From assembly GCA_014825775.1 (NCBI GenBank), contig MVAQ01000041.1, positions 51,971 through 115,970 on the forward strand: a stretch of DNA of 64,000 bases, in the 5' to 3' direction. The notes under the pieces are model-generated. The model had not been told where the DNA came from, made no database searches, and saw nothing but the letters and a program-made list of their open reading frames with translations. Source of the DNA: Krasilnikovozyma curviuscula. Its lineage: Eukaryota > Basidiomycota > Tremellomycetes > Cystofilobasidiales > Mrakiaceae. The translations under genes and the position numbers were made by a program. Positions 35,092 to 47,400 of this stretch are shown in pieces (the first letter of the stretch is position 1; the number at the start of each line of letters is the position of its first letter).

Positions 35092-35376
35092 TTGTTTTAT
35101 TAGAGTTGCTAGATATGTACATTATAACATCTATCCTGAGTACGCATAGTGATTTCCAATATCTTGCAAAAATGCCAGAAAATGTTACAATAATAGACCT
35201 TCGGACTTGATCAGCTAGGTTCTTAGATCAACTAACCTCATCAGCTGCATTGTAAATCGTTAATCGTGAGTAGTCTATGTCTAAATAGCATCTGAAGCTA
35301 GTATGTTATGGGAGCTGAGTTGTATACTCCCTTCTTACGTGACAGTGTCGATGCGCTTCAGCTGGCGAACGTAGGA
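35092..35376. other. Short intergenic, MFS 3' UTR and SUN-gene promoter
   Basis: AT-rich, 285 bp. It includes an in-frame upstream ATG (35308) that would extend the SUN protein by 23 residues; the downstream ATG gives a clean signal peptide instead. Confidence 0.5.
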
Positions 35377-38300
35377 ATGGTTCGCCTACCTCTGTCGTTG
35401 GTCGCACTCCTGGTGCTCTATCCTGGCCTGAGTAGTACAGCTGCGACGAGAGACTTGAGAGGTGGTCCGATTTGCACGAAGGATGCCTTTCTGGCTTTCA
35501 AACAGCAACAGCAATTTCAGCATGGCTGGTGCTCCTCAGGAAGTCTGGATGGACCGGATGCCACCCTGGGAGTAACATACTCAACTGTGAATAGCAGCGG
35601 TACACAAGATCTCATCCCTAACACCACTTCGCACTCGACGGTAGCTTCGAATACGTTAATACACTCTAGCGCCCTATCTTCAGATTCTTCCAGCATATTT
35701 CGGGAACTCACGGCAACAACCACATCTAGTAGCACAGCATCAGAGACAGCTCTACCCTCAAGCAGCGTAGATCCTATCCTGTTGTCGTTCGAAGACTGGA
35801 AATCCTCTCAGGAACAGGAAGTCGCCAAAATCTTGGAACAGCAGCAGTACAATGCGTCTCAAAAGGCTCCAAACTCAGCAGCAGCTTCGTCATCATCTGT
35901 ATCAGACCCGAATGGTGTCTTACAGAGGCTGATTGACAACTGTCAGAAAGATAACTCAACTACGTGTGTCATTATCCCAGCAGCAGCATCGTCCACGGCG
36001 AACTCCAGCATTCCAATAGATGCAGACACCACCAACAACAACTCTCAGAAGAAGAAGAGGAAAAAGAATGACGCAGCTGAGGTGAATAGGGCTGCTCTCC
36101 AGGAAGCTCTCAGGAAATCTTCATCCTCGCGTAGGTTCAATTATGCCTCTGTAGATTGCACAGCTAGAATACAGTAAGAAGATATTTCGCTCATTCTTCA
36201 TGCGCACTGGCTTACTCTTTTACGCTTCTTCCAGCGCATCGTCGTCGTCGTCAAAGTCATCAAACGCCATCCTTTCATCCTCGAAGGACCGGTACATGCT
36301 CACTCCCTGCCCCTCCAAATCTTCGCCTACCAACTTCTTCTGGGTCGTTATGGAACTTTGCGATGAAATTCGACTGGATACACTCCAGATTGCCAACTTT
36401 GAATTCTTCAGCAGTGTGGTAAGGGAGGTGGTCATCCGAGCCAGTTCCATTGATGGTAGTGAAGCTGACGCCGGAGAAATCCTCGGAAGTTTTGAGTTGC
36501 AAAATATCAGAGGACTTCAGGTGAGTGAATTTATTTAGGTCCTGTTATTTGAGGTTACCGACACTTTTTTTACGATCTCCCAGACCTTTTCTTTCCGCCA
36601 ACCTACGTCTTCGTTCCACCGCTACATCCGTATCGACTTCAAAGGCTCATATGGAAAAGAATACTATTGTCCAGTCTCGCTTATTCGTATTTATGGTCTG
36701 AACCAGATTGAAGCGTATCGGTATGACGTGAAGAAGGAAGAGATGGAGAGGCAAAAGGCTTTGGAGGAATGGAGATCAGCCAGTCAACCACCGGCGCCTC
36801 AACCCACTGAAGCCGCACAAGATGCTCTGTCGCCTCCAGTGGAGACTGTTCTAGCCGTAGGAGAGTCCTCTGTAAGTTCTGAGGTCCTGTCGGATCCAGC
36901 CATCAGTTCTTCGCCAACTACTACCAGTGACGGCTCCAACGTACCATCCAAACCTCTGGAAGCGTCTATGACCTCAAGTTCTACCAATTGCGCTCCGCCA
37001 ATCATTGCTACACCTCACTCCACATCAACTCAACGATCTTCTTCTACCAGTTCGACGGCCGAAGTTGTAGTAACTGCATTCCCTGCTGTGTCACCACCTG
37101 CTACCACCGAACTAGCCTCGTCATATACTACCACCGATGAAATAACCCTCAGCGGCCCTACCACATCAACTCTCATCGTGCCATACCCGGAGGAGGACCC
37201 CATCATGGCTATCTTGACCACGATTGTGAAAGATTCTTCGCCATCTGCTGAGCTGTCATCTTCGAAAGAAGAATCTTCATCTACGCTAACCTCCAATGAC
37301 ACAAAGGCCCATCTACCCACTCCTCCTTCCTCTCTGGCTGCTTCTGTCTCAGCTACCAATACATCATACACATGCAACAACGTGACAACTACAATTGCCA
37401 ACACGACAGCATCGGTTGAAGTTACCCAATCTCTGCTACAAAGCTCCGACTTGATAAGCACAGCTATCCCTACTGTGTCCGAAATTGTAAATACAACATC
37501 GATGACCATAGAGGAGATCTTGGTCAACCCTATAGCTTCAGCTCCCTCTGTGACAATAGGTTCACAACCTTCAGTTTCATCATCATCCTCAAAATCAAGT
37601 ACAACTTCAACATTTCAAGCAAGTACGACGACAATCTACGTACAAGCATCACCTTCTCCTCAGCAACCCCGTCAGCAACCAGCATCTCTCTCGCCAGACG
37701 GAGAATCAATCTATGCTTTCATCATCCGAAGATTGAGTTCTTTGGAGGTCAACGCCAATCTGACTGTAGGATATATCGAGGCTCAAAGCCGCAGCTTCAG
37801 AAATATCTGGGAGAAGAAGGAGAAGGAGGATAAAGAGTGGAGAGAGAAAATCAAAGATGATGGTGAGAAGGTGCAGTCGGAGCTGGTGAGCCAAATCGTT
37901 ACCAAATCTTTGTCCTGTATTGTAGGGACCTGAACGCAGCCGCATCTTTTATTTGTTAATTTCCAGCGACAACAGCATGAGGCTATGCTTCGCCGAACTC
38001 TCAGGGAGCTGGAGAACGAGCGAAAACAAATGACAAGAGAACGAGCCGAGCTGAGGAAGCAAGTGGACTTTTTGTCTGATGAAGTGGCGTTGGAGAAGCG
38101 TATGGGTATCGCTCAACTCGTACTGCTAGTGAGTACCATCATTCTTTTGGCGTGAAAGTTCATAACTGACTTTTCAACATTCTTAACAGTTTGTCGTTCT
38201 GGTCTTCTTGGGAGTGACGCGAGGAGGTCAATCTGATTTCATGAATCCTGCCCCTTCGTTGACTGCATTACAGAATTGGGAAAATCAGAGGAGAAGAAAG

Positions 38301-38979
38301 GCGGATGGAGGTTCCAGGCGACCTCGTAGGTTCCCGTCATCTGTCTACAACAACAACATCTTTTTAAAATTATGTTTGTTCTCCAGAATCTCCCATTAAC
38401 ATATCGGCTCCGCGAGGTGGAGCATCGTCGCCGACTCCAATCCGACCTCGCACACGAGTCACGTCAGGCTTTGCAGCGCCGCGTCGTACTTACTCTCTCT
38501 CTCAGTCTACCAGCGCTGTACCAGGATCCGTCATATCCGGAACGAACTACTCTGGTGCGACTCTCCCTGGTTCACGCGCGGTTTACAAAAAGTCGTCTTC
38601 GAGGAGCACGCATCTCCACGCGATGAACATGCAACGGAACCGATCGAACAACGAATCAACCTCTAGGTCCGAAAAAAGACGCTCTCTAGGTTCACTTATG
38701 GGCAGCAACTATGGTAATGCTCGATCGACCACCTCTCTCAGGGCTGAAGAAGGACTCGGGATTGTCTCCACACCTTCCATCATTAGCGACGATGGTGCCA
38801 GCCGCCAACGGTCGTCCGAAGATTCACCATTGAAACTGATTGATTTGGAAAGAGAAGAGAACTATTTGACCGGTGGGGAAACTGGATCAGAATATGAGGA
38901 GCTTTGGACAGGAGATGGTGATCTAGAGTTAGATACAGAAGAGTTCTTCCCTTCCAACCAGAGGAACGTGAGGTTCTGA
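35377..38979 (+). CDS. SLP1: SUN-domain ER protein, SLP1/osteopotentia-like
   Basis: SLP1-type proteins are ER-membrane SUN proteins (with Emp65 in yeast) that protect folding of soluble ER proteins. The start at 35377 gives a signal peptide (MVRLPLSLVALLVLYPGLSS). A Ser/Thr-rich lumenal region follows, with LSFEDWKSSQEQEVAKILEQ, the usual conserved box before the SUN domain. The SUN domain covers RRFNYASVDCTARIQ, CPSKSSPTNFFWVVMELCDE, RLDTLQIANFEFFSSVVREV, GSFELQNIRGLQTFSF, FHRYIRIDFKGSYGKEYYCP and VSLIRIYGLNQIEAYRYD. After about 300 low-complexity residues come a coiled coil (ERKQMTRERAELRKQVDFLS) and one transmembrane helix (MGIAQLVLLFVVLVFLGV). The cytosolic tail is Ser/Arg-rich and ends in acidic residues. 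About 1,090 residues, six exons. An upstream in-frame ATG exists at 35308. Confidence 0.9.
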
Positions 38980-39747
38980 ACGTTTCTTTTTTTTTTTGTA
39001 TTAAATCTATTTGTTGTTACATTCCAGCACGCGACACGCGAATTCATTTATTTTGGTAGAAAGTCATGTGATCAAGTGCGCAGGCGGGTATAGGTTGTGG
39101 TCTGGAATTGTGACGAAGGGGTATGCCCGACCTGGGAAGGGACCTGGTCATTTTGTCCTTCCGGTGTGATAGGGATAAAACTACGATGATGTGCCTGGAA
39201 ATTACCCTCGCTCCTCGCTTCATTCCCCGCCGAGCTTTTCGTGTTTCTGTCGAAGCTCACCATCCTGAGTGTGAAGAGCTGCAGATAAGCAAAGTGACAC
39301 AGAGCATTCCGCCCAAATACGATCAGAGTGCGCGCCACATTTTGCGGCAGGGCATCCGATGAAGACACCTAAAGAAAGGCGGGGGGAATAGCGCGTTTCC
39401 AAGTGATACAATTATGAAGGATGCTTGAGAATGTTCAGGAACCCTAAACTACAAGTACTAGCTTGCAGTATTTACTGGTGAAGTCGCGTTGCTCGCGGGG
39501 TGATTAGCGCTAAAGTTTGAATTCACTTCGTTGTCTCTCGATTGAAGAGCCAAAACGCCGCCAACAAAGCCCGGACCTGAAGGTGACCAGACGTTGACCA
39601 CCTGATTGGGCTGTTTTTACCAGAGTGATTGTATAAAAAGGAGTAGACAAAGTTCCATAGAGAGATTTTCTCCATATCCTCCCAACAACAATCTCCCCAG
39701 CTACCTTCCGCCCTTTTCTACACCAAACCCCCCTTCTTCCTAACAAG
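38980..39747. other. Intergenic upstream of first CFEM gene
   Basis: A 768-bp gap with a T11 run at 38986-38997 after the SUN stop. Overlapping short open frames on both strands around 39072-39411 have no recognisable family and are probably chance. The TATA box of the CFEM gene lies near its end. Confidence 0.55.
39632..39640 (+). promoter_or_regulatory. TATA box of first CFEM gene
   Basis: TATAAAAAG is 108 bp before the CFEM start codon, followed by a pyrimidine-rich leader (CTTTTCTACACCAAACCCCC). The spacing suits a strongly expressed fungal gene. Confidence 0.6.
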
Positions 39748-40654
39748 ATGCTCTTCAACGTTCCTTCAATCATCGCTGCTCTCTCCTTGGCTGCTGCTGG
39801 CGCCAACGCCCAGTCCTCTGCTGCTACTGAAGTCTCATCAGCTGCTGTCCCAACTTCCACTGCTGGTATCGATGCCTGCATCCTCTCCGTACGTTGATCG
39901 CTTGAGACTTATTTCAAGGAACGGTCTGCGATGGTCCCGACGAAAGATTGGACACACATTGCTAACCTTAGTTCGCTCGCTCGTCTTGCGTTGTTTGTCC
40001 AGTGCTCCACCATTGGTGCCGCAGCTGGTAACTGCACCTCTATTGCTGACTTGCCCTGCATCTGTACCTCGTAAGTTCTATTCTGTACTTGATCGGCTTG
40101 ATCTTCGTCCAATTCAGTTGCTCGGGGCTGACCCATTGTCTCTTGTTCCCCACATTTTTTGGGGGTCCCTCTCCACAGTACTGCAGGGCAACTTGCTGCT
40201 GCTGCCTGTCTTCAGGCTAACTGCACTGCTACTGATCTCTCCATCGCTCAAGCTCTCCAGGCTTCGTGAGTATTTTCCAATAGGACGCGTTTATTTGTCA
40301 GCGGGAGCTAACGTCTTTTTGTGGAAACATAGTGAGTGCGCTGCCATTGTCGGCGGATCTTCAGCCTCCGCTGTTGCCTCCTCTGCTATCTCTGCTATCA
40401 GAAGTGCTTCAGCTTCTGTCGCTAGATCTGCTTCTTCTGCTCACTCTGCGTCCTCTGCCGCTGCTTCTGCTTTTGCTTCCAAGGCCAGGTAAGGAGTTTT
40501 TTTGCAACAAGTGCTGTTAAAAGAATTTCACCTGACTTTTCTCTCAACTGTTCCTTTTTATGAATCCTCCAGTGCTGCCAACACCAACTCCGTTAACTTC
40601 GCTCTCACAGGCCTTGCTGTACTTGTCATCCCAGCTATCGCTCTCCTGCTTTGA
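39748..40654 (+). CDS. CFEM-domain protein, GPI-anchor type (first paralogue)
   Basis: CFEM proteins are fungal surface or secreted proteins with eight spaced cysteines; some bind heme for iron uptake. A signal peptide (MLFNVPSIIAALSLAAAGAN) is followed by IDACILS, CSTIGAAAGNCTSIADLPCI, CTSTAGQLAAAACLQANCT, and ALQASECAAIVGG, giving the eight CFEM cysteines. The Asp of SIADLPC sits where heme-binding CFEM proteins have their axial Asp. A Ser/Ala-rich stalk (about 50 residues) and a hydrophobic tail (FALTGLAVLVIPAIALLL) suggest GPI anchoring. Five exons; introns follow ATCCTCTCC, ACCTC, GCTTC and GCCAG. It shares all four intron positions with the gene at 61998-62962. About 190 residues. Heme binding is an inference. 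Confidence 0.9.
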
Positions 40655-41582
40655 GCGGACAGCGTCCTACCCGCGTAGCTATCTCACTCTCTTGTTCCAA
40701 TTGGCTTACTTTCCATCATGGTTTTTGGGATCATTATTTTGTTTGTTGAAAAAAAAGTAGCGGTTCGTACATCATGTTTTCGTTTGACTGGTCTTGTTGA
40801 TCTCTTGGCAGCTTCAGGTGCCCATCTAAATCATCCTTCTATAAAATATGCTTCACTTCTATTACGTATTCTTCTTTGTCAACCCTATGATCGAAGTGAT
40901 TAAGAAGGTCAATACAATATGAGCAAGATGTAATTACAAAAGGAAGTAAGTGATGGACCCGTGAGGAAACAAAAAAAAAAAACATCACAGAAACCAATGG
41001 TCATCGAACCATGAACAGAACTAGATTAATCGTCCATCACTTCCTCCCTCTGCTTTCCTTCATTATGCTTGGTTGCGGCAATTCGCCTTTAGCTGGCTGT
41101 ATATTCCGCCTTCCGATCGCGCGTATTTGGATCATATCTTTCAGAGGCAGCCATTTCTATGCGCAACTTCCGTTGACAGCAGGTTATAATCTTCTGACGA
41201 CCTTCTTCGCCTTGCGCTAATCACTTCCATTTTCGAGAAGCAGCTGTGGTGTGATCATGGTTACAATCGCCTTCGTCATCCAGTGAAGACTTAGAACTCA
41301 GGGTGTAACTTACCTCAGAAAGAAAGGAGATTCCAGGTATTTGACCTGTTCAACTTCCTTGCTGGGCCATCTCAGCGGTTTCTTTGGAGAATCTGGCTTT
41401 CTTCGAGAGTCTGGATGGGAAGGCGTCCAGCACCCCCTTTGATTTTTGAGACGAGTTTCGCGTCGACCGCCACCCTGTGACCAGCCAATCCTTCTGTTAA
41501 GCGCTGATATTATTCTGGCTATGCTTTGATTAGCAGATCCAGCAATTCTCCATTCTTTCTTATAAAAACCAACGGCAGTCTA
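40655..41582. other. Intergenic between CFEM and MBOAT genes
   Basis: A 928-bp gap with an A12 run at 40971-40982. On the minus strand a spliced open frame without an ATG is possible (see findings), and a 69-codon plus-strand frame at 41011-41220 competes with it. I support neither as a gene. Confidence 0.5.
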
Positions 41583-43078
41583 ATGGACTTTTCCTGGCTT
41601 TATATCAAACCCAAGGATCGATCCTTTTACTCAGCTTCAAATGTCCCACAGCTGCTCATTCCCCCGGTCATGCTCCTTGTAGTACTCTCCTATCTCTCCT
41701 TGTACCATGCTTCCCCGAGTAGGAACCTTCGAAGAGCGCTGAGCGTCCCTCAAATCCTACTCTCATTTCGTGCCACCAACACGCACACGATACCATGGAG
41801 ATATGTCGCTCATAACATGTTTAACATAGGATTCAGTATAGGTGGGCTTTTGATGATTGCATATGGTGTTGAGGTAAGTCGGTTTTATTAAGTTCTAGGT
41901 CATGCGACATGAAGCTCACTTTTGGTCGCTACTGGAACAGCTCGGTTGGCTCTTAGGACCGGAAGGTATCAAATTTGTCGGTTGGGATGTAGAATTCCAA
42001 GAGAGTGGGAAAATGATGAAATGGTCGAAGGAAGAGGGCGACGAGAAGAAAATGCGACCGCCAACTCTGCTGAAGAGGATCGGAATCGCAACTTTCCTCG
42101 TCTTTGGTAATGTTCGCCGTATTGGATTCAAGAATAACGGTGAGAACTTGCCGTCATTATACACCATTCGTCGTACTCCAAAGTGGCATCATCTCTGTCA
42201 CTTCGTCTTCAACTACCTTCTGATGGTAGGTGTTTAGCGTCGGTGGAGTGCTATCATTCTTTGACTAAGTTCCCGATCCCCTTTGTTTGTTCAGGACGTT
42301 CTCCAGCTGTTATACTCTTACCATCCTCTGTACGGTGCACCTTACTCGCCAGCGTCACCACCACCAATCACACCGCCACCCTCGTTATTTGTTCGTCTTC
42401 CACCACCTTTCGACTTCATCCCTTCTTACGTTTCAGCAATCCTCATCACTCTCGGCACCTGCCTCGCAATTAAAGTAGTCATCTGTATTGGCTACCACTT
42501 CTTCGCGCTCGCTCTGGACCTCGCTGGTGTTGGAGAGTCTCAAGGCTATCCATGTCCCAACTTCTTCGAACGACCGTTCGCTCAGACATCTGTAGGACGA
42601 TTTTGGTCCAGGGGATGGGTGAGATTCTTTTTTCCGATGTCTCTCTTCCTGCTGGGCATTTCACTGACTGCGCTCTGGTCGATTGTGTCTCCATCAGCAT
42701 CAAACTTTCACTCACCCATTTCTCACATTAGCAACCGCACTCAACCCCACTAACTCTCCCAAACTCACGATACTCTTCGTCTTCGCTCTCTCGGCATTTA
42801 TGCACTCGTACTCTTTGTTCAGCTTGGGACTCGGAGGGGATCACCGCATGGCGATGTTCTTTCTCCTTCAACCGCTCGGAATTTTCTTAGAAAGATTAAT
42901 CCCGTCGATGTTTGGGTACAAGATTGGAGGTTGGTGGGGGTGGATCTGGTCGTTGACGTTCGTTTGTGTGACTGGTTTCTCGTTGTGTGAGGAGTACCTC
43001 GGGAAGGGCATGGCCGGAGTGAAGCTGCTACCCATTAGACCCATTACTGCTCTATGGCATCATTACGCTATTGGATAA
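41583..43078 (+). CDS. Wax-synthase-like MBOAT acyltransferase
   Basis: These multi-span enzymes transfer acyl groups from acyl-CoA to an alcohol (wax esters, or acetylation of secondary metabolites). The start at 41583 gives MDFSWLYIKPKDRSFYSASN and a first span LLIPPVMLLVVLSYLSLY. Exons join as AYGVE|LGWLLGPEGIKF and FNYLLM|DVLQLLYSYHPL. An intron at 42619-42697 joins GRFWSRGW to HQTFTHPFL, restoring the wax-synthase signature FWxRxWHQ. The later segment VFALSAFMHSYSLFSLGLG contains the candidate catalytic His, and the C-terminus is GMAGVKLLPIRPITALWHHY. About 440 residues and eight or so membrane spans. TATAAAAA lies only 22 bp before the ATG, so the true start might differ. Acceptor unknown. 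Confidence 0.82.
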
Positions 43079-43457
43079 ATTTGAGTCTTCCACTTGTCAG
43101 GAACCCGTCGTGCGAGCTCGTGGTGGCTGTCGGCATTGGGCGACATCCAATCAGACCCCGTCGGGAAAATCGTTTCTGAGTCTCTGCTAGTTTCTGACCT
43201 TTTGTTGCTTCCAACCACCACCGAAAAGCTAGTCCCACCATCGGTTCAACCTACAGGTAAGCTCTTCACCTTGTTGGGAGATAAAGCAGTCAGTGTGAAC
43301 GGCTCCAGCAGGCTGCTTCGGTTGTCTGGATTTCTTCGTCGTCGGGGAAATCATTCGCAGCCTTTTCTACCCAGAGGGGACGCACTCTTCATCTCTCCCA
43401 TTGATCCAATCATTACTTATCATCTACTACATTTCCACTGTATCTGATTGAAGACAA
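43079..43457. other. Short intergenic between MBOAT and cupin genes
   Basis: A 379-bp gap. An open frame of 117 codons here lacks an ATG start and shows no family resemblance. Likely UTR and promoter. Confidence 0.5.
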
Positions 43458-44168
43458 ATGCCCAAAATCGAGACGGAATTCACTCCAAGTGACTCAGGTG
43501 AGGATATTTACCACACTACTCGCTCCAAACGGGCACCAAAGCTGACTCACATTACTCTCTGAATAGTACCATGGGTTCTAATTGGAGAAAAGGTGTCACA
43601 AAAGGTACGTAATTGTTGTCTGATGGGTTTGACGCCATTCTCACTGTTTTCCCGTCGAATTTATATTTTTATAGCTTTTATCCTATGACAAAGACACTGG
43701 AGATAGTACAGAAATATGCTTCTATCATCCTGGATATGTTCAGAGCAGTGAACAGCGTGGTGAGAAGCCGCTGTTGTCCTCTTTCGGCGTCGTAGCCCGC
43801 CGACTGAACATAATCTGATCTTTCTTTCTGTAGTCCATGAATACTGGGAAGAAGTATACATTCTTGAAGGTTCTATTACCGATGTTAGTTTGGGCAAGAC
43901 GTTCAAGAAAGGAGATTTCTGCTGCAGGCCACCAGGTGCGCCAGCCGTTCCTCGACGATCATTTGGCAACGCTGAAACTGACATTGCTCCGTACTCTTTC
44001 CGGTCAGGAATGTTACACGGACCATACTTCTCAGATCCCCATGAAGGAGTGTATGTGAACACCTTCCATAAACATGACGGTGGAAATAGCCCGATACTGA
44101 CCTACTTCACCTGCGGTACCCTATCCAGAAAACAACTCATCCATATCAGATACCCCTCCAAGAAGTAG
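43458..44168 (+). CDS. Small cupin-domain protein, ChrR / dihydroxyacetophenone-dioxygenase-like
   Basis: Single-domain cupins of this type bind a metal with His/Glu residues; some are dioxygenases. Five exons give MPKIETEFTPSDS, VPWVLIGEKVSQK, LLSYDKDTGDSTEICFYHPG, then VHEYWEEVYILEGSITDVSL and GKTFKKGDFCCRPPGMLHGP. The last two segments are the cupin motifs: HEYWEEVYILEGS (motif 1, His and Glu ligands) and GDFCCRPPGMLHGP (motif 2 with His). An intron in the middle of PPG|M separates them (GTGCGC...GTCAG). The ORF then runs to TAG at 44166-44168; the last 30 residues look unlike the family and may hide one more intron. About 140 residues. Function cannot be assigned from sequence alone. Confidence 0.78.
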
Positions 44169-44410
44169 ACAACTGCCGCTGCCCCCAGCTATTATAGTTA
44201 CGAGAGATATCGGTCGTTGATAATTTATACTGCCGAAAGGGCCCGCGGTATGGATTTGTGACGTTGTAGAGTGTTTCCCAGCTTCTAAACTAGAGTGTAC
44301 AAAGGTCATACTATCATTTATAGTATTTTGATGAACTCATTTTCCCCAACCTGTCATGTCAGTCGTACAGCTTTGATGGAAACAATCACAACCTATGCGC
44401 TGCAGCCATT

Positions 44411-47400
44411 ATGAGAAACGGACTACTCTTCGAATTCCCCGAAAAGCTTCCAACTTTCACCGCTAAACGCAACGCCTCTTTGTCCCGAAGGAACCCAAAG
44501 ATCCCTCCCCTGTCTCTTGGCTGTCTCTATTTTCTCATGGAACTTGTGATTAGTCATGGCAGCTTTGTTGACCCACCTGGGGTTGGTGGCAGCAGCTACA
44601 CTGGAGCAGTAATTGCAGAATCGCCACCACCAGAAGGCAGCACAGGGAAGAGGAAAAGGGGTAGGATACCCAAGGCTTGCATTGTGAGCATCAAAGTCCC
44701 AGGAATCGTTTTATTTTGCTTCGTCGCTGACGGGTCAGGGCTTACGGCAGGCGTGCAACCAAAGGAAACAAAAATGGTGTGCCTTCATCACTCTCAAGGC
44801 CCTTTCCTTCGTGAGATGGTCCACAATTAGACTGTTTAGCTGCTGATAACTTGCTATTTTCTTGCTGGCAAATTCAAATCAGCGACAACCAGCAGCCCTG
44901 CGCCAACTGCGTCAAAAGAGGCGTAGCGTCCCAGTGCACCTTCCAGCCCATTGACACGTCAAGTCCGGTGCCAATCAAGAGGCCAGGGAAGTCCAAGAAG
45001 GCGAGAAGTTCAGAGATCTGGGAAGCGCAGCCAGCGTCGACGGGAATTAGAGCTAACGCTTTGACCACGAACGGCACGCCGCTGGTGCTCCCTTTAGCAT
45101 CTCCTTCAGATCAGCATGCAACTCATCCTAGTTTTTCAACCAGCGCCAGGTATCAGCATCCGTCCATCTCTTCTGACCGACCTGCCTTCTATGGAGGATC
45201 TCACTTCGGTCCAGCAGCAGCGCGGTTGGCGCTTGGTCCAGAAGGATCTACTCCAGTTTCGACACTTCTCGAAGAACCTGAAGAGCAGTCGATATCAGTC
45301 GTTGAATCATCCTCTGGCGCAACACTTCGGACTCAACATCTGACGAAGGCTCCCTTGGTGAATGGGAAGGGAAAGGCTACCACGTGGAGAAACGACCTCT
45401 CCAGATACTCAGCCTTCAGTCAAATCAAAGCTCTCGTAGCATTACTTCCCAGGAAGAAGGACTGCGACGTCCTCGTCGACACCTTCTTTCGGAACTACAA
45501 CTACTTTTATGATCTGCTTTACCGGCCGGACTTCGACTGCAAGTATGACCAGTTCTGGGGTCAAGGTATCGACTTCTCAGTCGAGGAGTGCGATATTCAG
45601 TTTCTGGCGTTGCTATTCATGGTGTTGGCGTTTGGCGTGATGCTTGAATGGACGCCCGACGAAGGAAAGGATGGATTGGCAGTCAGGGACGAAGTGAGTC
45701 CTTCTTAGTCATTCCTTCTTCTTCTTACCTGATCAATATTGTACGCGGATCTGACCCTGTTTTTAATATTCACCGTTTAGGTGAGCCATGGGTTGTACCA
45801 AGCCTGCAGGAACAGCATGGGTCAGGCTAGAACTGATGATGAAACTCTTGATATCGTGCGAGCTTCTTGCTTAATGACCACCTATCACATCTATCGAAGA
45901 GAAATTCCGAAAGCCTGGCTTTCAGTTGGTCTTGGTGTCCGCTATGCTCAATCGCAAGGGTAGGTGTCGGATCTTACCGCCTAGCTTCGCTCGTGCCTGA
46001 CTTCGTTTAACTTGCTCATTTATCACTAGTCTTCATATTGATGGCGAAAGGTGGAAACTCTCGGTAAAAGATACTGAAGTTCGAAGGAGGTTATGGGCTC
46101 ACCTCTTTGTGCTTGATGTGGGTGACATTGGCTCACCTGTGTCGACGATGCTAAAGCTGACCATTTTCTGTTTTCGATTCTTAAGAGGTCCGTGACTCAC
46201 TTTCTGGGAAGACCCTTAGCGATTGAAAATGATCAAGCTATGGTCAACCTTCCTTCCAACATCCTGGACTCAGAGCTCGACCTGCCCTCCACTCCTTCTC
46301 GCCCTCTGTCGCAACCGACCACAAGTACATTCCTCATACTCCACCGCAACCTCGCCACCCTTGTTGGAGAAATGCAAATTCTCCTTTTTGGTTTACGTAA
46401 GGCCAACATCTACGACAACGTCCTTCTGTCTGAAGGTCGCATGAAAGAATTTCTGTCCACCTTACCTCTTCACGTAAGTCGCATTTTCATTCCCAGAATT
46501 TTTTCGCGCAGAACACAACATCTCAAAAATTCTGGTTTTACAGTTTGTGATGGACAATCCGGATACTTCACTGGATCACCATTTTCCTTACCTCATCCCT
46601 CAGCGGCTCTCCCTTCACTCCAAATGGCATCTAACTCGAATCACACTTCACCGGCCGTATCTCCTCAGATCTCTCACCACCAAAGAATACCGTCTAAGTT
46701 TGGATGCGCTTATTGAATCAGCGTTTGCTGATTTGTCGTTGAGAATCCAGGTAAGTGATGCAGACCCGTTGACTCGTTTCAAATACATGACTGTAGCTGT
46801 GAGTCTTGCACTTCTACACCATATCTATGATGTCAACTAAATCGCCTTTTAAAGTCTGGATTCAACTCAGCTATCATCCTTGGAATTGTGCTTGTGCGCA
46901 AGCCCAGCATTAGTTCTACAACGCGAATGTTTGAATACTTGCGAGCGTACATCGCTACTCAGAAGGCAGCGCCTACAGGGAATGAGATGCTCCAGAGCGA
47001 AATTAAAGTTCTGGATCTCTGTTTGATGAGGGCCGAGAGTGCGAAAGAGCGAGAAGAGATTAGATTGAAGATCAAGCTGGACCAATCTCTTTCCGAAAAG
47101 ATGCCTGTTCCAAGAGATCCAGAACAAGGTTTAGCATCAGGGGGGCCTTCTAACTTCTTGCCTGGACCGCCTTTCTCATACCAAACCAACGCAGACCTTC
47201 CTTCAACGTCATTTTCAGCTTCCGACGTTCCACCTTGCACCCAACACTACAACAGAGGTGACAGCCTATACAAAACACGCGACTCTCAAGACTCAACCCT
47301 ATTTGCATCTGCCAATGTGAACATGGACCTGCAATTCCAGCAATGGCCGTCCGCAGCAGCGCCGACCAGCATCTTCTCAGAGTCTCCTGAGGGTGATATA

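Noticed and set aside
37030..37527. 165-codon minus-strand frame
   Set aside because: It is the shadow of the Ser/Thr-rich region of the SUN-domain gene; low-complexity codons leave the opposite strand open.
39072..39411. Overlapping 60-100 codon frames on both strands
   Set aside because: Three frames compete, none has conserved motifs or splice support, and the region is expected to be promoter or UTR.
40975..41055. tRNA-like B box (GGTTCGATGACC) on the minus strand followed by a T-run
   Set aside because: The presumed T arm does not form a proper 5-bp stem with a 7-nt loop, and no matching acceptor stem or A box lies at the right distance. The T-run is the complement of an A-run near the CFEM 3' end.
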